Shown: positions 35,495-45,041, numbered from the stretch's first letter. The stretch is DNA of 54,565 bases from Prolixibacteraceae bacterium (GCA_947475715.1 CANJNY010000019.1:1-54565); one strand, 5' to 3'. Made by a program: numbers and translations. Notes: generated from the sequence alone by a model not told the origin.

Positions 35495-36619
35495 ATGAAT
35501 ATTGGTTTTAATAAGCCCTATCTAACAGGAAATGAGGCCGATTTTATTTTTCAGGCTGTCCTGAATAAAAAATTATCAGGGAATGGCATTTTTACAAAAA
35601 AATGCCATAGTTTTTTTGAAAGTACTTACGATTTCAAAAAATGCTTATTGACAACAAGCGGTACAGATGCTTTGGAAATGTGTGCAATATTAACCAATGT
35701 TGGACCTGGCGACGAGGTGATTGTTCCCTCCTACACCTTCGTCTCCACTGCTCTGGCTTTTGCGAGACAAGGTGCAACAATAATATTTGCCGATAGTTAC
35801 CCCGATCATCCTAATATCGATGCCGATAAAATCGAAAAGCTGATAACTCCGAGAACAAAGGTGATTGTCCCTGTTCACTATGCCGGAGTTGCATGTGATA
35901 TGGATAAAATAATGGAAATAGCAGAAAAATACAAGCTTTATGTTGTCGAGGATGCTGCACAAGCTATAGATTCTTACTATACTTCAAAAACAAATGGCAA
36001 AAGAAGCGCCTTAGGTTCTATTGGACATTTGTCCGCTTTTTCCTTTCATGAAACAAAAAATATCATGTCGGGCGAAGGGGGAATGATAGTCATTAATGAT
36101 GAACGTTTCCTGCACCGGGCCGAAATTATTTGGGAAAAGGGAACTAACCGGGCAGAGTTCTTTCGTGGCGAAATAAACAAATACGAATGGATTGATCTTG
36201 GAAGTTCATTTCTCCCATCGGAAATCACAGCAGCTTTTCTATGGGCTCAAATAGAACAAATAGCTGCTATACAACAGAGAAGATTAGATATTTGGAATTG
36301 GTATGATAACCATGTAGATCATCTATTTGATGATTTTAAGTTCATTAAGCCTATCTTGCCATCGTATGCGACAAACAATGCTCACATGTACTATTTATTA
36401 CTTAGTTCCATCGACGAACGTAATCGTTATTTGGATAGTATGAGAGCGAAGGGATTTGAGGCAGTTAGTCACTATTTAGGTCTGCACCAAAGTCCATATT
36501 ATCATCAGAAACACGATGGCAGAGAACTCCCAAATTGCGATCGCTTTCAAGATTGTCTGGTGCGACTTCCATTTTTTTACGAAATTGAAGAACAGTACAT
36601 CCTACAGAAATTAAATTAA
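35495..36619 (+). CDS. wecE: dTDP-4-amino-4,6-dideoxygalactose transaminase (WecE/RffA)
   Basis: This 374-residue fold type I PLP enzyme of the DegT/DnrJ/EryC1 family is close in length to E. coli WecE. EDAAQA at 152-157 and the PLP-binding Lys188 in SFHETKNI, followed by SGEGG and later EKGTNRAEFFRG and DLGSSFLPSEITAAFLWAQ, are near-signature for WecE/RffA, which makes dTDP-4-amino-4,6-dideoxygalactose from dTDP-4-keto-6-deoxyglucose. The preceding acyltransferase may then N-acylate it. No rmlA/rmlB genes are in the window, so the precursor must come from elsewhere. A terminator-like hairpin lies within the gene (35583-35617). Confidence 0.9.
   Translation: MNIGFNKPYLTGNEADFIFQAVLNKKLSGNGIFTKKCHSFFESTYDFKKCLLTTSGTDALEMCAILTNVGPGDEVIVPSYTFVSTALAFARQGATIIFADSYPDHPNIDADKIEKLITPRTKVIVPVHYAGVACDMDKIMEIAEKYKLYVVEDAAQAIDSYYTSKTNGKRSALGSIGHLSAFSFHETKNIMSGEGGMIVINDERFLHRAEIIWEKGTNRAEFFRGEINKYEWIDLGSSFLPSEITAAFLWAQIEQIAAIQQRRLDIWNWYDNHVDHLFDDFKFIKPILPSYATNNAHMYYLLLSSIDERNRYLDSMRAKGFEAVSHYLGLHQSPYYHQKHDGRELPNCDRFQDCLVRLPFFYEIEEQYILQKLN
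35583..35617 (+). terminator. Terminator-like hairpin plus T-run inside the wecE coding region
   Basis: ATGGCATTTTT (35583-35593) and AAAAATGCCAT (35598-35608) are exact reverse complements with an ACAA loop, and seven T residues follow at 35611-35617. The structure has the shape of an intrinsic terminator but lies at codons 30-41 of wecE. It could be attenuating or could be chance in a coding AT-rich sequence; the stem is mostly A-T, so modest stability is expected. Confidence 0.4.
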
Positions 36620-36793
36620 TTAAGGGAAAGAGCAGGGATCAAATTGGTTTATTTGTAAAAAATAGCCAGCCATTACACGGTAGAAAAGGTCTTTGAAAGA
36701 AACACACTATTTGAGATTCGAAAATCCTTTGTTCTTACGATTTTGTATCATTAGAAACTTATGTAAACGTTGTATCAACGATTAGAAAAAAAT

Positions 36794-37951
36794 ATGGGGA
36801 ACAAAAATATTCTATTCATTGTTTCTGACTTTTACAGTGGCGGAGCTCAAAGAGAAACGTACGAGTTAGATTTGGAGTTAAAAAAAAGAGGCGTAGAGCT
36901 GGAGATTTTATGCCTTCATTCTTTAAATTCAAATATATACTTTAAAGATCATTATTTCCCAGAACATCATAGAATCGGAACGAAAATTCATTTTTTACAA
37001 GAATATAAATTTTCGTTACAGTCGAAAAATAAATTATTAAACAGCATACTTCGAAAACTATTTCGTAGAATAATACATTATTATGACACTAAAAAAATTT
37101 CAAATTTTCTAAAAGAGTATCATGAGGTATTTTTTATGGGTGAATTTGTTTATCAGTATTTATCAAACGATTTAACCACAGGGACTTTACCAACAATCAA
37201 CATATTTACAATGTGTTCTCGTTTTCAAGGGGCGTATTACAGAAAATTCGACCCTAATAACAAATATTATTTCATTGATGGCTTTGATACTAAAGAACAG
37301 GTATTATTTGAATTTGAAGGATTTAATAATTATTTGCATAAATTCTTTCCATTAAGCCTTGCAATTACTCAAAAGTACAAAATGTGGGTATTTAATCACA
37401 CTTCCACAAAAAAAATTGGAATATTTACAAGGTTATCTCCCGATAAACCGCTCGATCCATTTTTCTATTCCTTTCATATTTTATTGACAAAAATAAAAAA
37501 TGTAGAACTTCATGTTTTTGGAGCAGGTAATCCAACAGAGGCAGGTTATACAAGATACCTTGATCATTTAAAAATTAACACAAATGTATTTTTCCGGGGA
37601 CATCAGCAAAATATAAAAGAGAGTGTTATTAAAGAAGAAATTGATTTAGTTTGGTTTCAAGGATATTTAAACAGACCAGCCGGTTATGCAGGTCTGGATA
37701 TAGCATTAACAGGTACGCCACAATTATTTTGGGATTTTTCTATGGGATCTAATTTAGATGCAAATAAACTAGATTCTGTTTATCCTCATTTCAACGACAT
37801 TCTTAAATTCACAGAGGCAAGTCAATTAGTTTTAAACTCCGAAGAATTTGCATTGCATCTATCTAATATTCAGTATAACAATGTATTAGAAAGCAAAGAC
37901 ATGAGCAGGAATTTTGAAATGATTAAAGATCTATTTTTTAATAATTTATAA
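36794..37951 (+). CDS. Glycosyltransferase family 4-like
   Basis: The ATG at 36794 gives a 385-residue protein beginning MGNKNILFIVSDFYSGGAQRE, the typical GT4 start; an in-frame TTG at 36770 would add eight residues without family resemblance. The donor domain has GIFTRLSPDKPLDPFFYSF and HVFGAGNPTEAG, but the usual SxxEGFGLxxLEA motif is replaced by a GYLNRPAGYAGLDIALTG segment, which is related but diverged. It lies 174 bp after wecE and is the last plus-strand gene before the minus-strand island. Confidence 0.8.
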   Translation: MGNKNILFIVSDFYSGGAQRETYELDLELKKRGVELEILCLHSLNSNIYFKDHYFPEHHRIGTKIHFLQEYKFSLQSKNKLLNSILRKLFRRIIHYYDTKKISNFLKEYHEVFFMGEFVYQYLSNDLTTGTLPTINIFTMCSRFQGAYYRKFDPNNKYYFIDGFDTKEQVLFEFEGFNNYLHKFFPLSLAITQKYKMWVFNHTSTKKIGIFTRLSPDKPLDPFFYSFHILLTKIKNVELHVFGAGNPTEAGYTRYLDHLKINTNVFFRGHQQNIKESVIKEEIDLVWFQGYLNRPAGYAGLDIALTGTPQLFWDFSMGSNLDANKLDSVYPHFNDILKFTEASQLVLNSEEFALHLSNIQYNNVLESKDMSRNFEMIKDLFFNNL

Positions 37952-38041
37952 ACTAAGCTTCGATCGATCAACTTTGAAAACAATTCAAATAGGAATGACA
38001 TATTCTTTCATGATTGAAAAAACATTATTTCGTATTAAGAA

Positions 38042-38767
38042 CTAAACAAATCGATTAATTTTTTTTTGAATATAGATTTTTAATTCATGCCACCATGAAG
38101 TATTATGCATAACATAGCTGATTGAAGGCATGTTTCTGACATTATTCCCTTCCAATAGGAATGGCACACAATTAATTTTTTGTTTCCACAATACATAACC
38201 AAGACTAAGCTGGTCTCTTTTGCTAAATCTCAGGTATAGACTCCACCAATCGGTGTTCATCGAAGAAATTAATTGTTCGTTGTGTTGGCGGAAAATTAAA
38301 CCATTCTCAAACAGACCATTTTTCTCCGGGTATTTTTCGTCTTTTAAAAATTTGATTAGTTTTTCAATTTTTTTCCTTGAGTCTAAACCATTCTCAATAC
38401 AAATTTGAGCTTCCTCATAGATGCAATTTCTAAATGGATGAACAATTATTGAAAGAAAAATATCATCCTCAATTAACTCATTGACCCTTCGTTCGACATA
38501 ATCATCTAAAAATTCGATATTGGCATCAATCCATAAACTATATTCATATTCTTTTACCACTAAATGAGGGTTTATCTTGGCATATCTCGATAGTCTTGTC
38601 TGGTCCCAATGCTGAAAAGGGATTGATTTTATCTTCCAAATACTGACCTCTTCTTGTTTTATCGTGTCAGAAAAGCAAATATAGTCCCAGCCGGGCATGA
38701 TGTAACGGGGATCGTTAATCGAATCACAATTACCTACTATAGAGGTGTAGATGACTTTATTATTCAT
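38042..38767 (-). CDS. DUF616-like glycosyltransferase
   Basis: This 241-residue minus-strand gene is the only intact one on that strand. It has KVIYTSIVGNCDSIND at the N-terminus, YICFSD near 31-36, RLSRYAKINPH and YSLWIDANIEF near 77-87, the last supplying a DxN/DxD-type site, and VHPFRNCIYEEAQ. These are the marks of the DUF616/TOD1 type glycosyltransferase domain seen in Bacteroidota and other O-antigen loci. The opposite orientation and adjacency to a minus-strand relic suggest that it came with an inverted segment. Confidence 0.8.
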   Translation of the reverse strand: MNNKVIYTSIVGNCDSINDPRYIMPGWDYICFSDTIKQEEVSIWKIKSIPFQHWDQTRLSRYAKINPHLVVKEYEYSLWIDANIEFLDDYVERRVNELIEDDIFLSIIVHPFRNCIYEEAQICIENGLDSRKKIEKLIKFLKDEKYPEKNGLFENGLIFRQHNEQLISSMNTDWWSLYLRFSKRDQLSLGYVLWKQKINCVPFLLEGNNVRNMPSISYVMHNTSWWHELKIYIQKKINRFV

Positions 38768-38847
38768 TATTTAAGAATTAAAAATAATAACATACGATAA
38801 AAAAACCAATACCAGGGGACTATTAAACCTTATTCGTCATTCTTGAT

Positions 38848-39610
38848 TTATTCGCAAGAATTATTTATATTTTTAATGTCTCTTAATTTTAAGCCTGGAA
38901 TTTCAAAATATTTGTAACAAAGCATTGAGATTCCAATAATAAGTACCCAATATAATAAATAGCGGCTAAAAGAAACAATATGATTGCCAACCAAATTATT
39001 CATATAAAGCAATTGATTTTATTAAGAATTAAATCGTAAACGATTGATAAATTTACCAGATACATCAAATAGGAAATTAAGCTGAAACGCAACTATTTTA
39101 TTAAAAACTCGATTTCCTTTAACATATTCACAAAATAAAGGCAAAAGAAATAATCTTACCAGAAATGAACCAAAAAAATAAAAAAACAAGCCAACAAACT
39201 TTTTACTGATATTAACTCAAAATTAAAAAGGGCTTCCAATATAATAAGGAAAAGCAAACCAATTCTAAGAAAATATTTTCCTGTTTTAAACACCATATTG
39301 TTAAATAAAATTGTAAATATGCACCAATTTAACCAAACATTATACGATCAGGCCTTTTAAATACTTGCTTCCTAAAAAAGGATCCCAAACTTGAAAGGTT
39401 TCGACTGATAAACTAATGTATTTTATATCCAGATAAGTTGTCAGCAGTATCAAAATTATAATAATAGAAACTAAAATACTGGTTTCTATTTTCTTTTTGT
39501 GAATAGCAATATTTACTAACAACAGAACAGAAATCAATAAATAAAACCATTCCTTTACAACTAAACTCTTTGCTTCTGAAAAGAAACCAGGGTGAGGATA
39601 AAATAAATTT
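38848..39610 (-). pseudogene. Decayed acyltransferase family 3 gene
   Basis: Reading the minus strand from about 39610, YPHPGFFSEAKSLVVKEWFYLL matches the SLxVEEWFYLL motif of acyltransferase-3 proteins, followed by two membrane helices up to a stop at 39340. Further fragments in shifted frames give a FGSFLVRLFLLPLFCEYVKG-type helix, SYLMYLVNLSIVYDLIL (the family's SYSLYLxH region) and finally SRYLLYWVLIIGISMLCYKYFE ending near 38848. The N-terminal third with the catalytic His is absent and several stops and frameshifts intervene. It is a relic, in the same orientation as the DUF616 gene beside it. The order of fragments follows the family. Confidence 0.8.
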
Positions 39611-39629
39611 TGAGAAAAAAATAAGAGAA

Positions 39630-40070
39630 ATGAAAATTAAACAATTTATTCCATCGATATTTTCCACTGTTTATCGAAAAATGACCAAAGAAAATGTGTT
39701 AAAGTACAAAATTGGTAAATATGAAATTGAAATTCCTCCAAATTATGGATTACCTAATATTCAAAAGAACAATAAATTATATGATCGGTTTTTACCAATT
39801 TTAGCAAAATATTTATCCTCGGAAAAACTTATTATTGATATAGGAGCAAATATTGGAGATACCACAATTGCGCGATTGCAAAATTGTGATAATCCAATAA
39901 TTTGCATCGAACCCTCTAATATTTTCTTTCCATATTTGGAAAGAAACATAAAATCACTATCCTCTATTGACTATAATCGGAGTATTACTAGTAACAAATT
40001 TGTAGGAACTGGTTTATTTTCAGGAGAACTAGTACATTCTTCATGGGGTACTGCCCAATCCCAAATTTGA
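39630..40070 (+). pseudogene. Truncated FkbM methyltransferase
   Basis: From ATG 39630 the 146-residue product has the SAM-binding start of an FkbM enzyme (IIDIGANIGDTT at 68-79, CIEPSNIFF near 92-100), but it stops at 40070 without the hallmark KxDxEGxE region. It is about 100 residues shorter than the complete FkbM protein immediately downstream. An upstream in-frame ATG at 39570 overlaps the minus-strand acyltransferase relic and is less likely. It is probably a deletion derivative. Confidence 0.75.
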
Positions 40071-40130
40071 GTCAGTCTTTTAATTCGTTCGGCTTTCCTA
40101 TAATTCACACAACTATTTTTAAAATTAAAC

Positions 40131-40862
40131 ATGATATTTTCCAAAGTAATAAAAAAAATATTTGGCCTTGTGGGTTTAAGTATTTCAAAAAAATCCAATC
40201 AACTGGTAAATAATCCTAATGAATGGGTTAATTCTTTATTATGGCTCAGAAAATATGAAATTCTGCAAATCATTGACATTGGAGCGAATATTGGGCAATT
40301 CTCGAATAAAATTAAGCATATATTTCCGAAAGCAGCAATTATTTGCTTTGAACCAATTCCCGAAGTATATGAACAATTAAAAAACAATGTTAGATGGAAT
40401 AATCCAAAATTCTTCAATACTGCTCTTGGCAATACAAAAGGAACATCCCAAATAAACCTGAATGAATATTCTCCTTCTTCCTCCATATTAGAAATGGAAA
40501 AGTTACATAAAGAGGCATTTAAATTTGCGAAAAATCAAAAATTAATTGAAATCGAAGTAGATACGCTTGATAATTATTCATATTTGCTTAACGAAAACCG
40601 AAATCTGTTGGTTAAGATAGATGTACAAGGATTTGAGAAGCAAGTCATAGAGGGAGGAAAGAATGTTTTATCAAAAGCCCGAATAATTATACTCGAGGTT
40701 TCCTATGAACCGCTTTATCTGGGACAACCTACCTTCAAGGAGATTTATGATGAACTATATAGCCTGGGTTTTGAATTTCATGGAAATATAGAATACTTGA
40801 GAAACCCTAAGGATTTATCAATTTTACAATCGGATGCTTTATTTATAAGGAGAAATAAATGA
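40131..40862 (+). CDS. FkbM-family methyltransferase
   Basis: This 243-residue protein is a complete FkbM methyltransferase: IDIGANIGQF at 48-57, CFEPIPE at 72-78 and KIDVQGFEKQVIEGG near 163-177, the hallmark acidic/glycine helix. It probably O-methylates a sugar hydroxyl with SAM as donor. It shares an ATGA overlap with the following GT2 (40859-40862), which suggests coupled synthesis. It is intact, unlike its neighbour. Confidence 0.9.
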   Translation: MIFSKVIKKIFGLVGLSISKKSNQLVNNPNEWVNSLLWLRKYEILQIIDIGANIGQFSNKIKHIFPKAAIICFEPIPEVYEQLKNNVRWNNPKFFNTALGNTKGTSQINLNEYSPSSSILEMEKLHKEAFKFAKNQKLIEIEVDTLDNYSYLLNENRNLLVKIDVQGFEKQVIEGGKNVLSKARIIILEVSYEPLYLGQPTFKEIYDELYSLGFEFHGNIEYLRNPKDLSILQSDALFIRRNK

Positions 40863-41638
40863 TTTCAATAATTATTCCGACATTTAATTCGGCGCACACG
40901 CTTAAAATGGCTATTGAAAGCATCTTAAACCAGACTTTTAGGGATTTTGAAATTTTGATCCTGGATGGACTTTCAACGGATACTACGCTGGTTGTAGCCC
41001 GAAAATTCAAGGATAATAGAATTAAAATATATTCGGAAAAAGATAAGGGTATTTTTGATGCAATGAATAAAGGTATTCATTTGGCTCAGGGGGAGTGGAT
41101 TTATTTTTTGGGCTGTGATGACAGATTATATAACAATAAAATTTTAGAGCTCATTACAATTGAAATCCTTAAAACCAACTGTGATGTAATATATGGCGAT
41201 ATTATTAGCACGAAATACAATGGAAGATATGCAGGTGAATTTGATAGTCTAAAACTTCTATCTCAGAACATATCCCACCAATCGATTTTTTTAAAAAAAA
41301 ATATATTTAAAAAAACAGGCTTATTTAATACCAAATATATTTCGTGGGCCGATTGGGATCACAATATGAAATGGTTTTTAAGTCCTGAAATTTCAAAACA
41401 TTATTCCAATTTAGTTATAGCAGAATTCGCAGATAGCGGATTTAGTTCGCTAAATCCGGATTCCATATTTAGCAATGAAAAGGTTTTAAATTTTCTTTTA
41501 TATAGCAAAAACCAGATTAATATTCGTCTACGTATAAAAATTCTATTGAGAGAGTTGAAAAGGACTTTACTAATTCCGGACTTCCGATTATTTATTCGGC
41601 TGATTTCTTATACCTCAAGAATCATCAGGGGTATCTAA
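40859..41638 (+). CDS. Glycosyltransferase family 2 (WcaA-like)
   Basis: This 259-residue GT-A enzyme has IIIPTFNS at about 4-11, LDGLSTDTT near 36-44, and SEKDKGIFDAMNKGI followed by GEWIYFLGCDD with the DD metal site. The SExDxGIYDAMNKG pattern is typical of GT2 enzymes in O-antigen and colanic-acid-like loci. It overlaps the FkbM gene by four bases. Confidence 0.88.
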   Translation: MISIIIPTFNSAHTLKMAIESILNQTFRDFEILILDGLSTDTTLVVARKFKDNRIKIYSEKDKGIFDAMNKGIHLAQGEWIYFLGCDDRLYNNKILELITIEILKTNCDVIYGDIISTKYNGRYAGEFDSLKLLSQNISHQSIFLKKNIFKKTGLFNTKYISWADWDHNMKWFLSPEISKHYSNLVIAEFADSGFSSLNPDSIFSNEKVLNFLLYSKNQINIRLRIKILLRELKRTLLIPDFRLFIRLISYTSRIIRGI

Positions 41639-41697
41639 ACCTTATACAGACTTTCGATATTATTCAATAGGCCTATAAAAAGCTTCAGGATTATTTA

Positions 41698-42525
41698 TTG
41701 AGAATCAATAAAATTATTAAACCAATTAATGCCTTTATGTTTAAATCACTATGGCGCCGATTAAAATCACCATTCAGATCACCTGAGATGTGGTCCGGGA
41801 ATTACCCTACCTGGGAGGAAGCTTCTGCTAAATGTTCAGGATATGATAGTGCCGAAATTCTTGAAAAATGCAAAAATTCGTTGCTCAAAGTAAAGCGTGG
41901 CGAGGCCGTATACGAACGTGACAGTTTTCTATTTAATGAAATACGATACAGTTGGGGATTATTAGCGGGTCTTCAAAGAGCTGCGTTAGAAAATGAGGGT
42001 ACCCTTTGTGTGTTAGATTTTGGCGGTAGCCTTGGAAGTACCTATTACCAAAATAGAGAATTTTTAAGTTCAGTAAAAAATATTCAATGGTGCATCGTGG
42101 AACAATCTCACTTTGTAGCGTGTGGAAAGGAATATTTTGAAGATGAGAACTTAAAATTTTACAATACGATAGAGGATTGTTTGGCAAAACATGATCCAAC
42201 GGTTCTTCTTCTTAGTGGTGTTATACAGGTTCTGGAGAAACCTTATGACTGGATAAAGAAGTTTAATTCCCTTAAAATTCAGTATATTATTATCGATCGT
42301 ACTGCATTTACAGACCTTAATCATGATATTTTGACTATTCAAAATGTTCCGGCCGAAATCTATAACGCCAGTTATCCATCCTGGTTTTTAAGCGAGTCAA
42401 AGTTTATAATGGCATTTAATAACTACCGTCTGCAAGCTACTTTTGAAAGTTTCTGTGATAAAAGGATATTCTTAAACTCGACCTTGCCTGCAGAATGGTT
42501 AGGTTTTCATTTAATGTTAAAATAA
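41698..42525 (+). CDS. Putative methyltransferase, TIGR04325/LIC12133-like
   Basis: This 275-residue protein has WSGNYPTWEEASAKCSGYDS (about 32-51), followed by a SAM-binding-type VLDFGGSLGSTY near 108-119 and a VIQVLEKPYDWI helix. This arrangement characterises a small family of putative methyltransferases in LPS loci (LIC12133/TIGR04325). It starts at TTG 41698, and its TAA overlaps the ATG of the next gene (TAATG, 42523-42527). Substrate unknown. Confidence 0.8.
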   Translation: MRINKIIKPINAFMFKSLWRRLKSPFRSPEMWSGNYPTWEEASAKCSGYDSAEILEKCKNSLLKVKRGEAVYERDSFLFNEIRYSWGLLAGLQRAALENEGTLCVLDFGGSLGSTYYQNREFLSSVKNIQWCIVEQSHFVACGKEYFEDENLKFYNTIEDCLAKHDPTVLLLSGVIQVLEKPYDWIKKFNSLKIQYIIIDRTAFTDLNHDILTIQNVPAEIYNASYPSWFLSESKFIMAFNNYRLQATFESFCDKRIFLNSTLPAEWLGFHLMLK

Positions 42526-43544
42526 TGTTCTATTTCACGACCTACTTTGACAAAAATTATCTTACAAGAGGTTTGGTTTTATATGACTCAATAAAAGCAC
42601 ATTGTGAACGATTTACGATATTCATCCTGTGTTTGGATGAGTTTACATTAGACTACTTCTTAAAAAACGCCGGGGAATTCCCGGAAGTCATAATACTAAC
42701 ATTAACCGAATTAGAGGAATTTGATTCTGAATTAGCAGAATGCAAGACAAATAGAATTAGGATTGAATATTATTTTACACTAAGCCCATGTTTGCCTTTA
42801 TATATCATTAAGAAATATAATCCTGATCATATTTGCTCTTTAGACGCTGATATTATGTTCTTTAGTTCTCCGTCAAAAATATTCGCGCTGCTGGAAAATT
42901 ATTCTATATTGATTACGCCTCATAATTTCTCTGGAGCATTAAGTAATTTTGAAATCCATGGCATTTACAATGTAAGCTTTCAGGTATTTAAGAATGATAA
43001 GAACGGAATCTGGTGTCTGGAGAAGTGGAGAAAACAATGCATTAATTGGTGTTATGACAAATTAGAAGATGGGAAATATGCGGATCAGAAATATCTTGAT
43101 GATTGGGTAACCACTATTGATGGTGTAAGTCCAATTGAAATTCCCGGAAGTGGTGTGGCTCCATGGAATATTGACTCATGCAATTGGGAGTGGTTTGATA
43201 ATAATGTATATATAAATAATGACAGACTAATATTTTATCATTTCCATGGATTACGTGTGATAGGAAAGGATCTAACATCCTTAGGCCTTAAATATTATAA
43301 TGTTGCAAGCTCAGAAACAATCTCAAAATTTATTTACGAACCATACATTAGAAAACTATTATCATATAGCCTCAGATACGATTCTGAAATCCAGAGAACC
43401 GGTATTAAATCCCGTTCCGCATTAAAAACAATATTATTTGAAAAGGACTGGCTTTACTTTAACGGCAGGAAATTTATTCGGTCGAATATTTTTATCCAAT
43501 TAATGGGAAAAGGTATACTTTTTATCAAAGAGAAATTAATCTAA
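42525..43544 (+). CDS. GT8-like/nucleotide-diphospho-sugar transferase
   Basis: Start at ATG 42525 (MFYFTTYFDKNY) is preferred over an upstream in-frame ATG at 42495 because it forms a TAATG overlap with the previous stop. The 339-residue protein has SLDADIMFF near 105-113, the DxD site of a GT-A fold, HNFSGA and FQVFKND segments, and a late HFHGL motif. It resembles GT8-related glycosyltransferases in O-antigen loci. It ends in another TAATG overlap with fdtA. Confidence 0.78.
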   Translation: MFYFTTYFDKNYLTRGLVLYDSIKAHCERFTIFILCLDEFTLDYFLKNAGEFPEVIILTLTELEEFDSELAECKTNRIRIEYYFTLSPCLPLYIIKKYNPDHICSLDADIMFFSSPSKIFALLENYSILITPHNFSGALSNFEIHGIYNVSFQVFKNDKNGIWCLEKWRKQCINWCYDKLEDGKYADQKYLDDWVTTIDGVSPIEIPGSGVAPWNIDSCNWEWFDNNVYINNDRLIFYHFHGLRVIGKDLTSLGLKYYNVASSETISKFIYEPYIRKLLSYSLRYDSEIQRTGIKSRSALKTILFEKDWLYFNGRKFIRSNIFIQLMGKGILFIKEKLI

Positions 43545-43909
43545 TGACACAACTATATAATTTAAAAACTTTCTCTGACGAGAGAGGAAATCTTACTGTA
43601 ATTGAAAAGGTAATTCCATTTGATATCAAGCGTATTTTCTATATCTATGGAGTTGATAATTCAGTCCGTGGAGGTCATCGGCATCATAAAACAATTCAGG
43701 CAGCCATCTGTCTTCGTGGTAGCTGCAGGATTTATTGTAATAATGGGGAATCAAAATTTGAATATACCCTGGATAGTCCATCCCAATGCCTGATATTATA
43801 CCCTGAAGATTGGCATACGATTTCGGAATTTTCAGCTGATGCCATATTAATGATTCTGGCCTCTGAGTTTTTTGACCCAAATGATTATATCTATGAACCC
43901 TATAATTGA
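43544..43909 (+). CDS. fdtA: dTDP-4-keto-6-deoxyglucose 3,4-ketoisomerase (FdtA/QdtA family)
   Basis: The 121-residue cupin of the WxcM-like family has GGHRHH at 43-48 with the catalytic-type histidines, [12 protein letters not shown] at 10-21 and [11 protein letters not shown], all typical for FdtA/QdtA. These enzymes move the keto group from C4 to C3 of dTDP-4-keto-6-deoxyglucose, preparing for 3-amination. It overlaps the upstream GT by one base and the downstream transaminase by 17 bp, the expected partner. FdtA (galacto product) versus QdtA (gluco product) cannot be told apart here. Confidence 0.9.
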   Translation: MTQLYNLKTFSDERGNLTVIEKVIPFDIKRIFYIYGVDNSVRGGHRHHKTIQAAICLRGSCRIYCNNGESKFEYTLDSPSQCLILYPEDWHTISEFSADAILMILASEFFDPNDYIYEPYN

Positions 43910-44981
43910 GTATGAGAACCTGAAAAACACGAATAAGAATTTTCAGGATGACTACCTGCGTGCTTTTAAGGAGGTTATTGATAGTGGTTGGTATATCCTG
44001 GGAGATAAGGTGAAAACCTTTGAAACAGAATTTGCAGATTTTATTGAGACCAAATACTCCATTGGTGTGGCTTCGGGTCTCGATGCATTGATATTGATAT
44101 TAAAAGGGTTCGATTTTCCAGTTGGTTCTGAAATTATTGTTCCATCAAATACCTACATCGCTACTATTCTGTCAATCCTGCATTGTAATCTTATACCAAG
44201 GCTGGTAGAACCCGAATTGGAAACCTACAATATCAATCCGTCACTGATAGAAGAGAATATTACGAAGAAAACAAAGGCCATTTTAGCGGTCCATCTCTAT
44301 GGTAAATCCTGTAATATGGAGGCAATTATGAATATTGCCTACACTTACCAGTTGCCAGTTATTGAAGATTGTGCTCAGGCACATGGAGCAAAATTTAGAG
44401 ATAAGAAAGTGGGTAGCTTCGGTGTTGGCGCTTTTTCTTTTTATCCAACAAAAAACTTAGGGGCCTTAGGCGATGCTGGTGCTATTACCACAAATAGTAA
44501 CGACTTACTACAAAAGATTAGGGCATTACGTAATTATGGTTCTACGACAAAATATCAGAATGAGTATATTGGATACAATTCCAGATTGGACGAATTGCAA
44601 GCCGCCTTTCTGTTAGTTAAATTAAAGTATCTTAGTGAAATAATAATACATAAGCGAAAATTAGCTGCAATTTATTTATCAAGCTTAAAACAAGATTTTA
44701 TTTGTCCAATTGCAGATGAAGATTATTTTGATGTGTATCACATATTCAATATTCGTCATCCCAGGCGGGATCAACTAAAAAAATATCTTTTAAAGTGTGG
44801 AATAGAAACAGAAATTCATTACCCAATACCACCTCATAAGCAAACTGCAATGCAAGGAATAATTGAAGGCACTTATCCAATATCGGAAGAGATACATCAG
44901 ACAACACTGAGTCTCCCGATTTCATTTGGTCATACTGAAAATGATGTGCTGCGTTTAACTGAAGTACTGAACAAGTTTTAA
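43893..44981 (+). CDS. fdtB: dTDP-3-amino-3,6-dideoxyhexose transaminase (FdtB/QdtB family)
   Basis: The ATG at 43893 gives a 362-residue PLP enzyme starting [11 protein letters not shown]; a TTG at 43872 would lengthen it without homology. EDCAQAHGA at 158-166 and the PLP-binding Lys187 in [16 protein letters not shown] are the marks of the FdtB/QdtB/DesV group of 3-aminotransferases. With FdtA it yields dTDP-3-amino-3,6-dideoxygalactose or -glucose. The third gene, the N-acetyltransferase FdtC/QdtC, is not adjacent. The last 264 bp (44718-44981) recur at 49205-49468, with six substitutions, beside an IS21 fragment. Confidence 0.92.
   Translation: MNPIIEYENLKNTNKNFQDDYLRAFKEVIDSGWYILGDKVKTFETEFADFIETKYSIGVASGLDALILILKGFDFPVGSEIIVPSNTYIATILSILHCNLIPRLVEPELETYNINPSLIEENITKKTKAILAVHLYGKSCNMEAIMNIAYTYQLPVIEDCAQAHGAKFRDKKVGSFGVGAFSFYPTKNLGALGDAGAITTNSNDLLQKIRALRNYGSTTKYQNEYIGYNSRLDELQAAFLLVKLKYLSEIIIHKRKLAAIYLSSLKQDFICPIADEDYFDVYHIFNIRHPRRDQLKKYLLKCGIETEIHYPIPPHKQTAMQGIIEGTYPISEEIHQTTLSLPISFGHTENDVLRLTEVLNKF
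44718..44981 (+). repeat. 264-bp direct repeat, copy A (3' end of fdtB)
   Basis: The last 264 bp of fdtB, including its stop, recur at 49205-49468, displaced by 4,487 bp. Base-by-base reading finds six differences (about 98% identity), three of them changing an amino acid (Q to K, E to G, L to I). Similarity ends right after the stop. Confidence 0.95.
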
Positions 44982-44988
44982 AGGGAGT

Positions 44989-45006
44989 ATTAGTGTGATT
45001 AGTGTA
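44989..45006. repeat. 9-bp tandem repeat in spacer
   Basis: ATTAGTGTG (44989-44997) followed by ATTAGTGTA (44998-45006) lies between fdtB and the next SDR gene. It resembles the ATTCGTGTA elements at 1269-1328 and 367-400. Confidence 0.7.
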
Positions 45007-45041
45007 AAACAATCGAACAATTACCGCAGTAATTTATTCCC

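Noticed and set aside
39413-39667. Minus-strand open frame considered as a gene
   Set aside because: Its peptide has no family resemblance, whereas a neighbouring frame of the same strand gives clear acyltransferase-3 motifs.
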